A DNA stretch of 64,000 nt from Marsupella aquatica (lineage: Eukaryota > Marchantiophyta), in NCBI GenBank assembly GCA_973895155.1, contig OZ316891.1:4340001-4404000 (forward strand), in the 5' to 3' direction. Made by a program: the position numbers and the translations under genes. This document shows, one piece after another, positions 23,052 through 34,380 of this stretch; positions within the stretch are counted from its first letter, which is position 1; each line of letters begins with the position of its first letter. The notes under the pieces are model-generated. The model searched no databases and was not told the origin of the DNA. It saw only the letters and a list, made by a program, of their open reading frames with translations.

Positions 23052-25492
23052 TACAGATCCAGCACATGTAAGGGGTTTGTAGGAAAACCAAAATACCAAA
23101 ATACTACGGCCCTAAACAAGTCAGATTAAATTTGGGCTCAGGGTTAGGGACAACTTTAAAGGAAACCCTTAGGTCAGCATGGTTACTGCATGGCCATCTT
23201 GGGTACATGTTACACATTTATCTTGGCCTGACAAACTTCAATAAAGCGGGATGTTGGTGAAGTAGAGCCGGCTGTGAATTGAAAATTATGCCAGCCCAAA
23301 AATCTTGGGTATGTGTGCACATTTTTCTTGGCTCTAAGGCAAACTTGAACAGAATGCCATTGGGATGTTAATTGGTGAAGCCAAGCACCCTAAATAGAAA
23401 TTGTATGTTGCCCACGCATAGCAAGGAAGATGAATGAATTGAGTATAATAGGACTTGCTTTTTGGCAATCTGACCCATGCCCTTTTGGCGCGCGTAGGAC
23501 AACTACGTGCAACCCCATGACCATTATCAATAGTAAACAAATCAACCACTAACATTCTAGAGTGCTGATAGTTCACAAAGTAGCAAAGTTTCTTTTAATA
23601 GTATTTTCATAAACTATTAAACACTTACAGTCCATCCTAGTAGTTGTGTGAACCGGTGCAATGGTTCCCAGTCATTTTAAGTATGTCAAAAGGACTTAGT
23701 GGGCTTAGTCCTAAAAGGTTCAGTCTAAATTGCCCCGGTTTCTACTAGTGCTTGCTCAATAACTACTAAAGACAAACTTTCACATTTATGTCCTGATTTA
23801 TGTATCTTTGGGCCACAACACTTCTAGTAGATAGGATTCAATAACAAGACCAAAATGACTAAGGTTGTGCCAAAGTTCCAAACTACATTTTGATCCCAAT
23901 ACCAAACAAAATGAGGAGAACTATCATGATTTTCTATGACCTTTTGGGTCAAAGAAAAGTATGGTGCTACCTGTGTAAATAGAATTGGATGCAAAGCCAT
24001 TCTAGTAGCTAATCACTTTGCTTATCAGAAAACAATTGCATATCTAGGATCTAGGGTTTCTCAGATAGAACTCATGGTGAAATTAGACCCCATCAATCAT
24101 GCAAAATCATCATGTCTAAAACTAGAGGTGCATACACGTGCAATTCCTTCTTAAAGTAACCCTTCAGAACTCAATAGGACAGTCATATCATTCTATTTCT
24201 CCTTCTTCACACTCACAGTGCACTCAAGGGTTTCTAAACAGTTAAAATTGTTGAATTTACTCTCTAACTTGAAATTTTGATTACATAGGGCAACCTATAT
24301 GTAAGGGTCCAGACCATTCGTACATATTCTTGAAAACTCTCAACCAGAAATTGATAGTACTCCTATACCAATTTCACTCCCATAACATGTTGGACAGAAG
24401 ATCCTTGATCAGCCCAACCCCTCAGTAAACAAGAAAATTCACAGCAAGCTCATCTTAATAATGATGTGTTCATGAGGTTGAGCTAACCATGATGATTACT
24501 GATATAGATTTATTTTTATTTCCTTGCAAGCTTATATTTTAAGACATTAATGTTGCTAGTTAGGGTAGCTAATGTTCAACATTGGAAACCATGGCATACA
24601 ACTCATGTAGAGTAGATAGGGTCCTACATTACTACTGGCCTTACTATTTCAAATCCTGGGTCTTAAATATAAGAAAGGGTTTGGGTGTCCATTAATTTTA
24701 AGTTTTTTTTAACTGTGAAAAGGCTAGATCTCCACTCTAGTGTTTTCCAAAGAACTTGAAATTTTAGACCAACATTTGCCTTCAATAAGAAATCAAGAAT
24801 TCTACATTTGTAAAATGTCTAAAAATTAATATATTTTAGTAATGAAAAATCAGGCTGACTAGTTTGGTTGTAGACTCCTGTGTTAAAAAGACCATATAAC
24901 TTGGTTTTAACATTTTATTTTTAATTCCACATCCAAATGCGATCAGTTTTGTTTTAACGAAAATCTTGTCTGATTGGACCTGTATTGTTTCTCCTAGTTG
25001 AACGGATATAAAGCCCCTCTCATTAAAAAGTCTTTCAAGCATTTTGTGGCATTTAAAGTATCTATCCTGCAGGACTAGACATATGTTATTGTTACTAAAT
25101 TTGGATATGAGAGCGTGGTCTTCTACCAGTACACAATACCTGTGGCTTACTAGGCATATCGAACTGACCAGGGCGATGTACACATGTAAGGCATTATTCT
25201 CTTTCACCTAACTAGATACTGTGTAACAGTGTTTGCTTCTTGCTTTCCCAACTTGGATGGGGCCGTGTGAAAGAAACCAAAATAGGATCTGCACTGATCA
25301 CAATTTAATAAAACATACAATCTATGTTCCCACGGTTGGAAATGCTATTATGAGGAGTATGAGTCTTCAATATGTGGGCACTCAACTGTGACCGTCCCAC
25401 TCATGTGCTCTTTCTACCTTCACAAACATCTAAACCACCTGATCCGATTGCAGGGATCTCCTAGTTCTGGTGATTCTGGGCCTGTAAAAAGG
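23047..25492. other. Intergenic, no gene seen
   Basis: AT-rich sequence. A 123-codon minus-strand frame at 24836-25207 lacks recognisable features. This is the 3' flank of the AP2 gene. Confidence 0.4.
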
Positions 25493-25640
25493 CATTGCCA
25501 TCCCTAAGCCTGCGCTTTACCTTCTTGATGCCGACATTGGGCCTGTACCTAATCAGGCATTGCCATCCCTGCGCCTGCGCTTTGCCCTCTTGATGCCGAC
25601 ATTGGGCCTGTAATCAGGCATTGCCATCCCTGCTCCTTTG
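25493..25640. repeat. Three tandem copies (~64 bp) at the AP2 3' end
   Basis: GGCATTGCCATCCCT, then a CCTTTGCTTTRCC-like stretch, CTTGATGCCGACATTGGGCC and TGTA repeats three times. The first copy on the sense (minus) strand falls inside the last AP2 exon and supplies the basic KRAKRRRR tail and the stop. The others are 3' of it. Confidence 0.85.
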
Positions 25641-28600
25641 CTTTGCCTTCTTAATGCGGCTACTAGATCATCAGATGATATATCCTTCAGCTGAAAACAA
25701 AATTTTGTTTCAATTTCATCTCTTGGAAAAAATTGTTCTGGCTGAAGTAAAGTTGGAATATAATATTATACCCAATATAACATTGCAAACGAATTTTCTG
25801 GAATTCAAAGCCCTAATTCAACATAAGACAACCAATTAAACAAGACTGTTGATTTAATTTTAAAAGCTTTTTCACTCTTAATCTTTTATCCAGATAATAT
25901 GACATCAATCAAAGTAACACTTCACAGAAAGGAAAGGAGAATCACCTGTTGAAGTTCCCCAGCGTAATCGTCTAGGCTGAAATTAAGTCTTAATGTATCA
26001 ACCCCCTTAAAGTGTATCATGGCTCTGTCGTTGGCCCTAAGATCCATGAGATGTCATAATAATCAGGGTATCAATTTTCCTAGCTATAAGATTGTTTATA
26101 TATATATATATCAACAGTACACAACATCCCTGAAGATTGTTGAGTAACATCAGAGTGGATATTACTATTTAATTTTTGATAAATTTTTATAGGTAGTAGT
26201 CAATTCGACAACATTTTTTGGAACAACATTATGATAGAAAACGTGGATTTTACCTTGCTGCTTGAATTTCAGTAGCAGAAGCTCCTGAAAAACAAACGCT
26301 CAGTACTTAGACTGTGACCCTGGTTTCTAAAGATAAATACATTGCCCAACAAGTCTTAGTATGGTCATAATAAATCAAATATGCCCAAATTGTCAGGAGG
26401 ACCGGATAAACAAACAAGATTATTTGTCAAGGTTTGTGCTTGTACCAACATATATCTGCTTACGATCATCCCTGCCACACATTATCAAGTGCAAACCTAT
26501 AATCAATTTTCAAATTCCACAAGACCAGATATACTGACAGGAAATATCTACATCACGAATTAGCCATGCATTAGCTCAAAAGGACCAGTCATTAGGAAGA
26601 CAAAGAAATTAGAGTAATAACGATCCCCTTACTAGCAAGAACTCTTACCATACGTGAGTTTCCCATCTCCCAGTCCTTTTGTAGTGTGTCACACCGTAAA
26701 AAACTGAGCTTCTTTGACGAGGTCCTCTCCTGTTTGTACGAGGGACTGGCGGTACTCTGTTCCCATTGTTTGGACGGGTTCTCCTGGTTGCACGCGGGAC
26801 TGGCGGTGCTACGACTCCACTGTTAGCAGGGGTCCTCCTGCTTGTACGTGGGACTCGTGGTGCTCTGGTTCCATAGTTTGCGGGGGTTCTCCTGCTTGCA
26901 CGCGGGACTGGCGGTGCTGTGTTTCCAGCACGGGTCCTCCTGGTTGCACGCGGCACTGGCGGTTCCACTGACGGTTCGCTGTTTCGACGCCGGGTTGACT
27001 GTCTCCTGTGTGTACGCGGGATTGTAGCTGCAAAAACAATAGCAGACTACAACTGATTTTGAATGCAAAGGGTGTATTTCTTTTGGGAGAAACTTACTGC
27101 TTGTATAGTACAAAGAATTTACAATCCTACGAAAATGACATACAATGGACATATCTGCAGAGCTAGGAAAGATTAGACATCCTATGCATGATTGATATAC
27201 TTACCTCCTTCATTATCCCCTCCCTGCTGAGGGTTGACGAGGCCATCTTCTTCACGAGGATTTTCACCTCCCTGCTGAAGGTTCATTAAGTCTCCTGCCG
27301 TGATTGGTATACCTTCACCATTTTCACTCCCCTGCTGAGGGTTAATGCCGTTTATGAAAGGCCCCACTCTTTCAAGCTCCTTGTTTCCTGCTCCTGTCAA
27401 TGACACAATCTTTGTTGCTTAGCTTAGTTGTGTAGACGTACTAGCTCAGATAATTATTTCCTACAAAGTTGCTTAGAGACAAAATATATTCCGTTTCTTG
27501 TACACATATCCGCATAGCTTCTGTGGCATAACATCTTATTGGGCATCAACTGAGGAGAGACTGTTGTTACTTTCGTTATTAGTTTAAGAAAGCAAATGCA
27601 GCCGGCCTTGAAAGAATCGTTTCAAAAGGATTGAAGAAGAGATGTTTATGATTTTCCTTACCTTCTTCTGGAGATGGAAGGTTTCCCTCAGGAACAAGAA
27701 CAACTTGAGCTCCCGCAGGTGAGGCAGCAGGATCACATGATGGCTGAACTGTTATCACTGACCTCACTGCTTGAGTAGAAATCCATGCTTCTGGCGCATA
27801 ACCTTCAGGTACAAGAAATTGCCCAAGTACATGCTGTGATTCCTGATGCGCAGGGAAAAGGTTGTGTGTATTTTGTGACAGGTCTCTGACTGGATTCTCT
27901 GGGAACAGGTTGAGAGTATCTGCGGGTATACTCTGTGACTGGTTCATGAGAGGAAACAGGTTGAGTATATTCTGTGAATGGTCACTGAAAGGAAACAGGT
28001 TGAGTATATTCTGTGACTGGTCACTGAAAGGGAACAGGTTCAGTGTGTTCTGTGACTGATCACTGAAAGGGAGCAAATTGAGTATCTTCTGTGACTGGTC
28101 ACTGGGAGAAAACAGGTTAGTATTCTGTGGCTGACCACTAGGGAAAAGGTGAAGTGTATTCTGCGAGTGATCAGTCAGGGGAAAGAGGTCCAATAGTTTC
28201 GGCTCAGCTCTTGATGGAAAAACTCGGCTTTCGACGTTCGCCCCAAGGTTGAACAGGAACACAGGGAAAGTTTCTCGACTCATTTTGAAATAACTCAAAT
28301 CCCTCTACAGTAGTAACACAGCTACTTTTACCTGCATAACAAGTACCGAGTTGAGCACATACCAGATATGAACTATTTCAGTAAGTATCAATGCATCCTA
28401 TTGAGAGTTCTTTTGTACTTGATATGAACAAAGAAAATACCTGCGTGCAGTCAGTCTCATACCAACAAACTTGGGACTGATTAGAGTGCCCTCCACTAGT
28501 TTCAGCCACACTTCCAATCTCTGGTAGTAGGAAAAATTCTCTACTCTTTCTTTCTAGAATGTCAGCAAACAGTACAACCACCCCCACTGGTGAGGCCAGA

Positions 28601-28686
28601 CAATGATTTGAATCGGGTAAATATAGCTCCCCAGAATAAGGAAAATCTAGTCCAGCGTCTCTCCATTTGTGTTGCGCGCTTCTCAT
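25553..28686 (-). CDS. AP2-family transcription factor with one AP2 domain, eight exons
   Basis: Model: 28686..28441, 28304..27662, 27393..27205, 27027..26649, 26471..26446, 26284..26254, 26036..25946, 25690..25553; 1,743 nt, 580 residues. All junctions are GT/AG and every phase agrees. Exons 5 and 6 are micro-exons of 26 and 31 nt coding DDRKQIYVG and the next helix start; these positions and sizes match plant euAP2 genes. The AP2 domain is at ~466-535 ([52 protein letters not shown]). The usual YRG Arg is Tyr (FYG). The inter-repeat linker is recognisable ([11 protein letters not shown]), but the second AP2 repeat is absent and a basic, NLS-like tail follows. The N-terminus has about eight LNLFP/SDQSQN repeats, then NPQQG repeats and [10 protein letters not shown] repeats. 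It should bind DNA in the nucleus. The 5' exon (28686-28441) is the least certain part. Confidence 0.85.
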
Positions 28687-31600
28687 ATATTTTTTCACAG
28701 AACATGGGCTCGGTACGTCTGTCTACTCTCTTATAGAAGAGAAAAGAGGGCAGTAATTATGCTAGCTAGAGGTAAGCGTGAAACATCCAACACTTTCATT
28801 CCGGACCTATCCCAGCCAATTAATTCCAAACCTAATGAAACTCTTCTGGTGCCGGCTTAGCATTTTCGATTAGCACAAGATGCATGCAATGAAATATCAA
28901 GTCCACAGTGCAGTGTTTTTGTAGTTAGTATCCCTTATCTATATATCGCTAACCTAACAATTAATAGGCTTCATGTTCTCTAGTACCATCAGATGCATTG
29001 AAAAAGAACAGAGTGCAGAAACTTTGAACTCTGTATCCCGCACCTACCCCAAGCCTAATAAAGTAACAGTACTCCTCTCATGGCTGCTTCATATTTTCGA
29101 CCATGTCTGCACCGTCAGATGTAAGGAAAGGGTCCACCGCCCAGAGTTCTGGTAGTCTTGATCCCGAACCTATCCCTACCGTAACAATATCCCAACCCTA
29201 ACGATAGTATTTTCGTGGCGGGTTAATGTTTTTAAGGAGCACCAGATATAATGAAATAGTCCACAGCGCAATCCGTAGCCTCTCCAGGGATGAAAATGCT
29301 TACAATAGATCTCTAGAAAATCACCCTTACAGTATCTAAACAAGCACGATTATAATCTCTGAAGAAGCACCTCCATCAACTGTCCGAAATATGCCCTGAG
29401 GTTGTGGCACATACTGAAAAATCATTACACCGGCCCTAACTTAGGGTTACTGATAGTCGTATCGCACATACACAGACACATACATAGACATACAAAAAAC
29501 TTTATGGACTTCATGGATATAAAGAACTAACTATGACTTACAGAGCGTGGATCTTTGTGCCACCGTCCGTCAATTGAACTGGTAGACAGTTATATTTGCA
29601 GAAGACCTTTCACCCGCAGAAATATGTGCTCTCTTCCAAAATCTGTTCATATTCCACGGTAGATTGACGGTTATCCTCTATAAGTGAAGGTTACACTACT
29701 CCCTTCGGGTTATAAAATGCATAGATAATACGGTAGAGCAACTGCAAGGCTTGAGGGCTAGGCTAAGACTAGACATTACTATTACCATAGAGTAACCTAA
29801 AAAAGCCACTATTTAATTCAAGATGAGCCACTGACAATGAATAGGGCCTAAAGTTCTGGACGGATGATATTCGATAGATCGCAAGCTCAAAACTTACAAC
29901 GAAATCAGATCGATACTTAGGCACCCTCAGACACTCTAGACAGGGCTCCACTAGCCCCAGATGTAACGAAATAGTCCACTGCAGCGCAGTCCCTTTATGG
30001 CAGTGGTCTCGACTTACAGTCACTAAAGAAGCTCTCTTATACACTCTAAAGAAGCGCATGGATCAGCACCTCGATCAATCGTCGGATCATTGTGGTCAGG
30101 CTGAAAACGTTATGCCGAGTTTACGGTTTAAGACTTTATCAACCGAAAATGGTGGCGCACATACATGGACAGACCGAACAGGCACTTTCTTGAGCTTCCT
30201 GGCCGGGCAGATCGAAGCCTTCTTACTATGAAATTGGGAGCAGAAGTATTTACTGCGGATCTTCTTGCAGACCGTCAAGAGAAAGTGTGCAGAAGTCGGT
30301 TCATTCGCAGCAGTTGTTTTGTTTCAAGTTCTGTCGGTAAACGTTCACGGGTTACCGGCTGTAATTGAAAGTCATCCTACTCCCCTGAGATTAGCGAATG
30401 CACCGATAGAGGTGTACAGCAATTGCAAGAGTTGAGGCTAAAACTGGACACTACGATTGGGACTACGATTAGCACTGCAGCATAACTTGACAAAGCCATT
30501 CTGTACGTCGAAATGAGCCGCTCACAATGAGCAGGGCCCAAAGTTCTAGGCGGATGATGTACGCTAGACCCCAAGCAAAACTTCCAACGAAATAAAATAC
30601 TCACGTACCTTCAGACACTCTAGACAGGGTTCCACTAGCAACGGATGTAACTAAATCCTCCACAGCGCAGTCCCCTCAGAGGATCGAGTACTCTCGACTT
30701 ACAGTCTCTAAAGGATCATTCTTATGCACTCTAAAGAAGCATTGGATTAGCACCTCGATCAATCGTCGGAACTGTGCTCTGCTCATTGTGGTCAGGCTGA
30801 AAACGATGCACCAAGTTTAATTAGGGTTAAAGCATTATCAACCGCAAAATGGTAGCGCATGGACAGTCCCGGACACTTTCTCGAGCTTCCCGGACACAAG
30901 TCTTTCTACTATGAAATGGTCTGCAGGAAGGCCTAGCTTACTGCGGATATTCCTGCAGACCGTCCTCAATTGCACCCGTCAATTGCACCCTCAACAGCAA
31001 GTCTGTAGAAGTCGTTTCATTCGCAGCAGTTGTTTTGTTTCGAGTTCTGTTCCTAACAGTGCACTAGGTACCGGTTGTTATTGAAAGTTATACTACTCTA
31101 TCGAGATTAGCAAATGCACCGATAGTATGCACCGATAGTGTTGTACAGCAATATATTGCAAGAGTTGAAGCTAAAACCAGACACTATGATTAGCACTGCA
31201 GTAGAACTTCACAAAGGCATTCTGTCGAGATGAAATAGGGTTTAAAGTTCTAGACAGGTGATGTACGATAGAGCGCAAGCTAACTCAAAACTTACAACGA
31301 AATCAAATACGTACGTACGCACCTTTAGACACTCTATACAGGCCTCCACCAGCGCCAGATGTGATGAAATACTCCACAGCGCAGTCCCTTATAAAGAGTG
31401 CTCTCCACTTATGTACAGTCTCCAACGAAGCACTCTTAAACAAACTAACGAAGCACCTGGATCAACACCTCGATCAATCGTAGGAACTATGCTCTTTCCA
31501 TTGTGGTCAGGCTGAAACCGTTGCACCAAGTTTAGGGTTTAAGACTTTATCAACCAAAATGTTAGCCTACATACATGGACAGACCGGACACTTTCTCGAG

Positions 31601-32660
31601 CTTCCTGGACAGAAGTTTTCCAGAAATGGTCAGCAGGAAGGACTTACAGCGGATCGTCCTGCAGACCGTCCTCAATTGCACCGTCAACAGCAAGTCTACA
31701 GAAGTTGTTTTATCCGCAGCAGTTGTTTTGTTTCGAGTTCGGTTCCTAACAGCACGTATAAGGGTTACCCGCTGTAGGTGAAAGTTATGCTACTCCCTTG
31801 AGATTAGCAAATGCACCGAGTGATATAGGGTAATTGCAAGAGTTGAGGCTAAAATAGGACAGTACGATTAGTTCTGCAGTAAAACTTGACAAAGTCATTA
31901 TGTCAAGATGAGCCACTGATAACACATAGTACCCAAAGTGCTAGACGTCTAACCAACAACGAAATCAAATACGCACCTTGAGCACGTGCCTCGCCTCGCC
32001 TCGACTAGCACCAGATGAAATGAAATAACCCACAGCGCAGGCCCTTATAGGAGTGCTGTCGACTTACAGACTCTAAAGAAGCACTCGTATCCACTCTAAA
32101 GAAGCACCTGCAGCATCAGCACCTGCATCAAATCGTCAGAAACTATGCTCAGTCAGGCTGAAAAACGTTGAACGAACTTTAGGGTTTCAGACTTGATCCA
32201 ACTAAAGTGGTAGCGCACATACATGGACAGACCAAACACTTTCTCGAGCCTCAAATGGTAGCGCACAGACATGGACACACCAGACACTTTCTCGAGCTTC
32301 ATGGACAGAAGTCCGTCCTTCTACTATGAAATGGTCAGCAGAAAGGACTTACTGCGGATCTTCCTGCAGGCCGCCCTCAATTGCACCGTCAACAGCAAGT
32401 TTGCAGAAGTCGTTTTATCCGCAGCAATTGCTTTGTTTCAAGTTCTGTTCCTAACAGTACAAGGGTTACCCGCTGTAAGTGAAGGTTATCCTACTCCCTT
32501 GAGATTAGCAAATGCACCGATACTGTTGTACAGCAATTGCAAGGGTTGAGGCTAAAACCGGACACTAGCACAGTAAAACTTGGCAAGGGGATTGTCAGAG
32601 CTACTTTCAATGAATAAAGGCCTCAGGTTTGGAAGGATAATGTAAGAAATGTCGCCAAGC
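28687..32660 (-). promoter_or_regulatory. AP2 5' region with tandemly amplified modules
   Basis: The landmark CAGATGTAATGAAATAGTCC, followed by ACAGCGCAGTCCCTT in variant forms, occurs at about 28880, 29242, 29957, 30638, 31358 and 32011. The landmark CATGGACAGACCGGACACTT (variants) occurs at 30162, 30857, 31572, 32222 and 32270. From 29.9 to 32.7 kb the spacing is about 650-720 bp, so there are some four large tandem units; 28.7-29.3 kb has shorter ~200-bp units. ATCCCGAACCTATCCCTA at 29161-29178 is the exact reverse complement of a YUCCA 5' segment (40389-40406), and the 29242 landmark matches the SIN3-like 5' region at 12421. No gene seen; scattered short frames are repeat-derived. Confidence 0.75.
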
Positions 32661-33339
32661 TGACTCAAAACTTACAAGGAAATCAAATACGCACACCCTA
32701 AACCCTAAACTTCTAAACAATGAGAACGGAACAAAGAAGTTTGGTATGAAAAAATTTCCCTTGATCGAATCACCTCACCTTTGCTAGCTAGCATTAAAGA
32801 TGGCCGGGTGCTCTAATTCTCATTCATCCATGACCAGCTCGTCTATGAAGCGGATCAGGTATTCTAATGACCTGGGACTTGCAAAAGCTCTACGCTTAAG
32901 AACAAGCAAGATTTGACGGTTTGATATTCTCCCCTGAATCAAGCTGGTTATCGCTGGCTGGATAGAGACCTTAAAAAGAGTCCGAAATAGAGTCATCTTC
33001 AGACCGAGTCCATCATGACTTAACCTGGGCACATTTGCCTACACAGTCACTCGCCACTCAAAATGCTCCTTTTCTTTGTCCCTGTCCCTGTGGGAAAAGC
33101 ATTCTGGCCTCATCTCCCACACTCAAATTTCTCCCTCCCGGGCTCCCTCCTCTCCAACGGCCTTGAACCAAAGGGTAGTATGGTTACAGATCAGATAATT
33201 AGAGTAATCATGTTAAATATTCGTGACAAACACAACAAACATTTTGAACTCATTTGGGCGAATAGTATTGAAGTACATTAGAGCTGCCATTTAAGTGGAG
33301 CTCTTTGATGCTTAAACGAGCCAGCCATGTCCATGCTTT
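32661..33339. other. Intergenic, no gene seen
   Basis: A short CACCCTAAACCCTAAAC telomere-like motif lies near 32693. No coding exon identified. Confidence 0.45.
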
Positions 33340-33545
33340 GCATGAAAGATATCGAGGAGAGGAGAAGATATCAAGGGGAGTAAAACATGTCAAGGAGAGA
33401 AAAAGATGTAGAATTAAATGAGAAAAAAATGAGACAAACATGTGGAAGCCAGTAAAAGGGCCATGGGAGGAAAACATGATGAAGATAAAATACACAAGAT
33501 GCAAAACATGATGAAGATAAAATACCCAAGATACAAATATGAGAA
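33340..33545. repeat. Purine-rich minisatellite, second locus
   Basis: GATATCGAGGAGAGGAGAAG, CATGTCAAGGAGAGAAAAAG and ACATGATGAAGATAAAATAC units. Composition and motif match 7075-7590. Confidence 0.7.
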
Positions 33546-34056
33546 CATTTCTTCTACTTCAGTTGGCACATATGGCAGTTGTAGGAACCACGGGCCCCAA
33601 CTATGGGTGTTGAGGCCAGGCTGAATTAATGGGAGTCTGTGCATTGGGGCTTGGAGGGGAGTGAGGGCAAGTAGGGCAAAATGGTGGGAGTTGGCAGGGG
33701 TGCATCTAGTTCCCAATGGATTTAGGCCATAGGGCAGGGCTAGTACCACCTTGTCCTTCCAAGAAAGAGGGCTTGTGTCAGGCCTGACACCCAGTTTTAG
33801 CAGCAAGGAGAGGAAGCCTTTGGTCATGGGATGGCAGGAGGGAGAAAGGGAAGGAGGGAGAGAGAAATTTGGAAAATAACCAATAATTGAGAGGTGGATC
33901 CAACCCTGATGAGAGGGTGGTGAGATTTCAAGGGGTTCAACATTTTAAAAAAAACCTCCAACCCCATACATGCACACAACCAACCCAAAACACATCCCAA
34001 ATTGTTTTCCTCGTTTCCTAAAAAATTCCCCTTCCTTCCTCCCTCCGTCAATTCAA
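33546..34056. other. Intergenic, no gene seen
   Basis: A 121-codon minus frame overlaps the MITE at its upper end and looks non-coding. GGGAGG-rich tracts occur near 33830. Confidence 0.4.
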
Positions 34057-34064
34057 GGAGTATC

Positions 34065-34372
34065 CTTAGGGATTTCACTTCCACAAAATTGGCATCATAT
34101 GCAACAAAGAACATGGTCATTTTACTAATTCTAAGCAAAAGCTTAGAAAACCTTGTAGAAGAACATTGCCCACGGTCTTTTAAATACAATTGTTAATCTT
34201 GTAAGTGCCCAGGCTTGTAAGAACATTAAGGTCCTTTTAGTCAAACTTTTGGAATATTCTAGAAATATCTCAAATTATGGTGAAAGAATAAAATGCAGTC
34301 TTATGTTTTAGGGGGCCTAAGGCTTAAAAATGTTGGAGTTGATGGGGCTTCTCTATATGGGAGAACCTTGAG
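34065..34372. mobile_element. Small TIR element (MITE), copy 1
   Basis: The left end CTTAGGGATTTCACTTCC and the right end (reverse complement CTCAAGGTTCTCCC) are imperfect inverted repeats. Flanks GGAGTATC (34057-34064) and GGAGTACC (34373-34380) form an 8-bp target duplication with one mismatch. The interior aligns along its length with the element at 53452-53715 (CACTTCCACAAAA, GTAGAAGAACA, TCTTTTAAAT, TTTTAGGGGG). The 8-bp duplication fits a hAT-like origin; superfamily is inferred. Confidence 0.8.
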
Positions 34373-34380
34373 GGAGTACC

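Noticed and set aside
26284-26649. Alternative 8-nt or 53-nt micro-exons in the AP2 intron
   Set aside because: The 8-nt version loses the KQ-Y-G strand and the 53-nt one makes a stop at the Trp codon; the 26-nt exon fits both phases and the family.
26714-26971. Plus-strand frames with Cys/Ser/Trp repeats opposite AP2 exon 4
   Set aside because: They are the antisense of the [10 protein letters not shown] repeat; the minus strand has the AP2 domain and consistent splicing.
27862-28059. Plus-strand repeated frame opposite AP2 exon 2
   Set aside because: Antisense shadow of the LNLFP repeat.
32693-32710. Telomere-like CCCTAAACCCTAAA
   Set aside because: Only two units (also near 44697); far too short for a telomere and common in plant promoters.
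33414-33827. 137-codon minus-strand frame
   Set aside because: Half is minisatellite; no homology recognised and no splice context.
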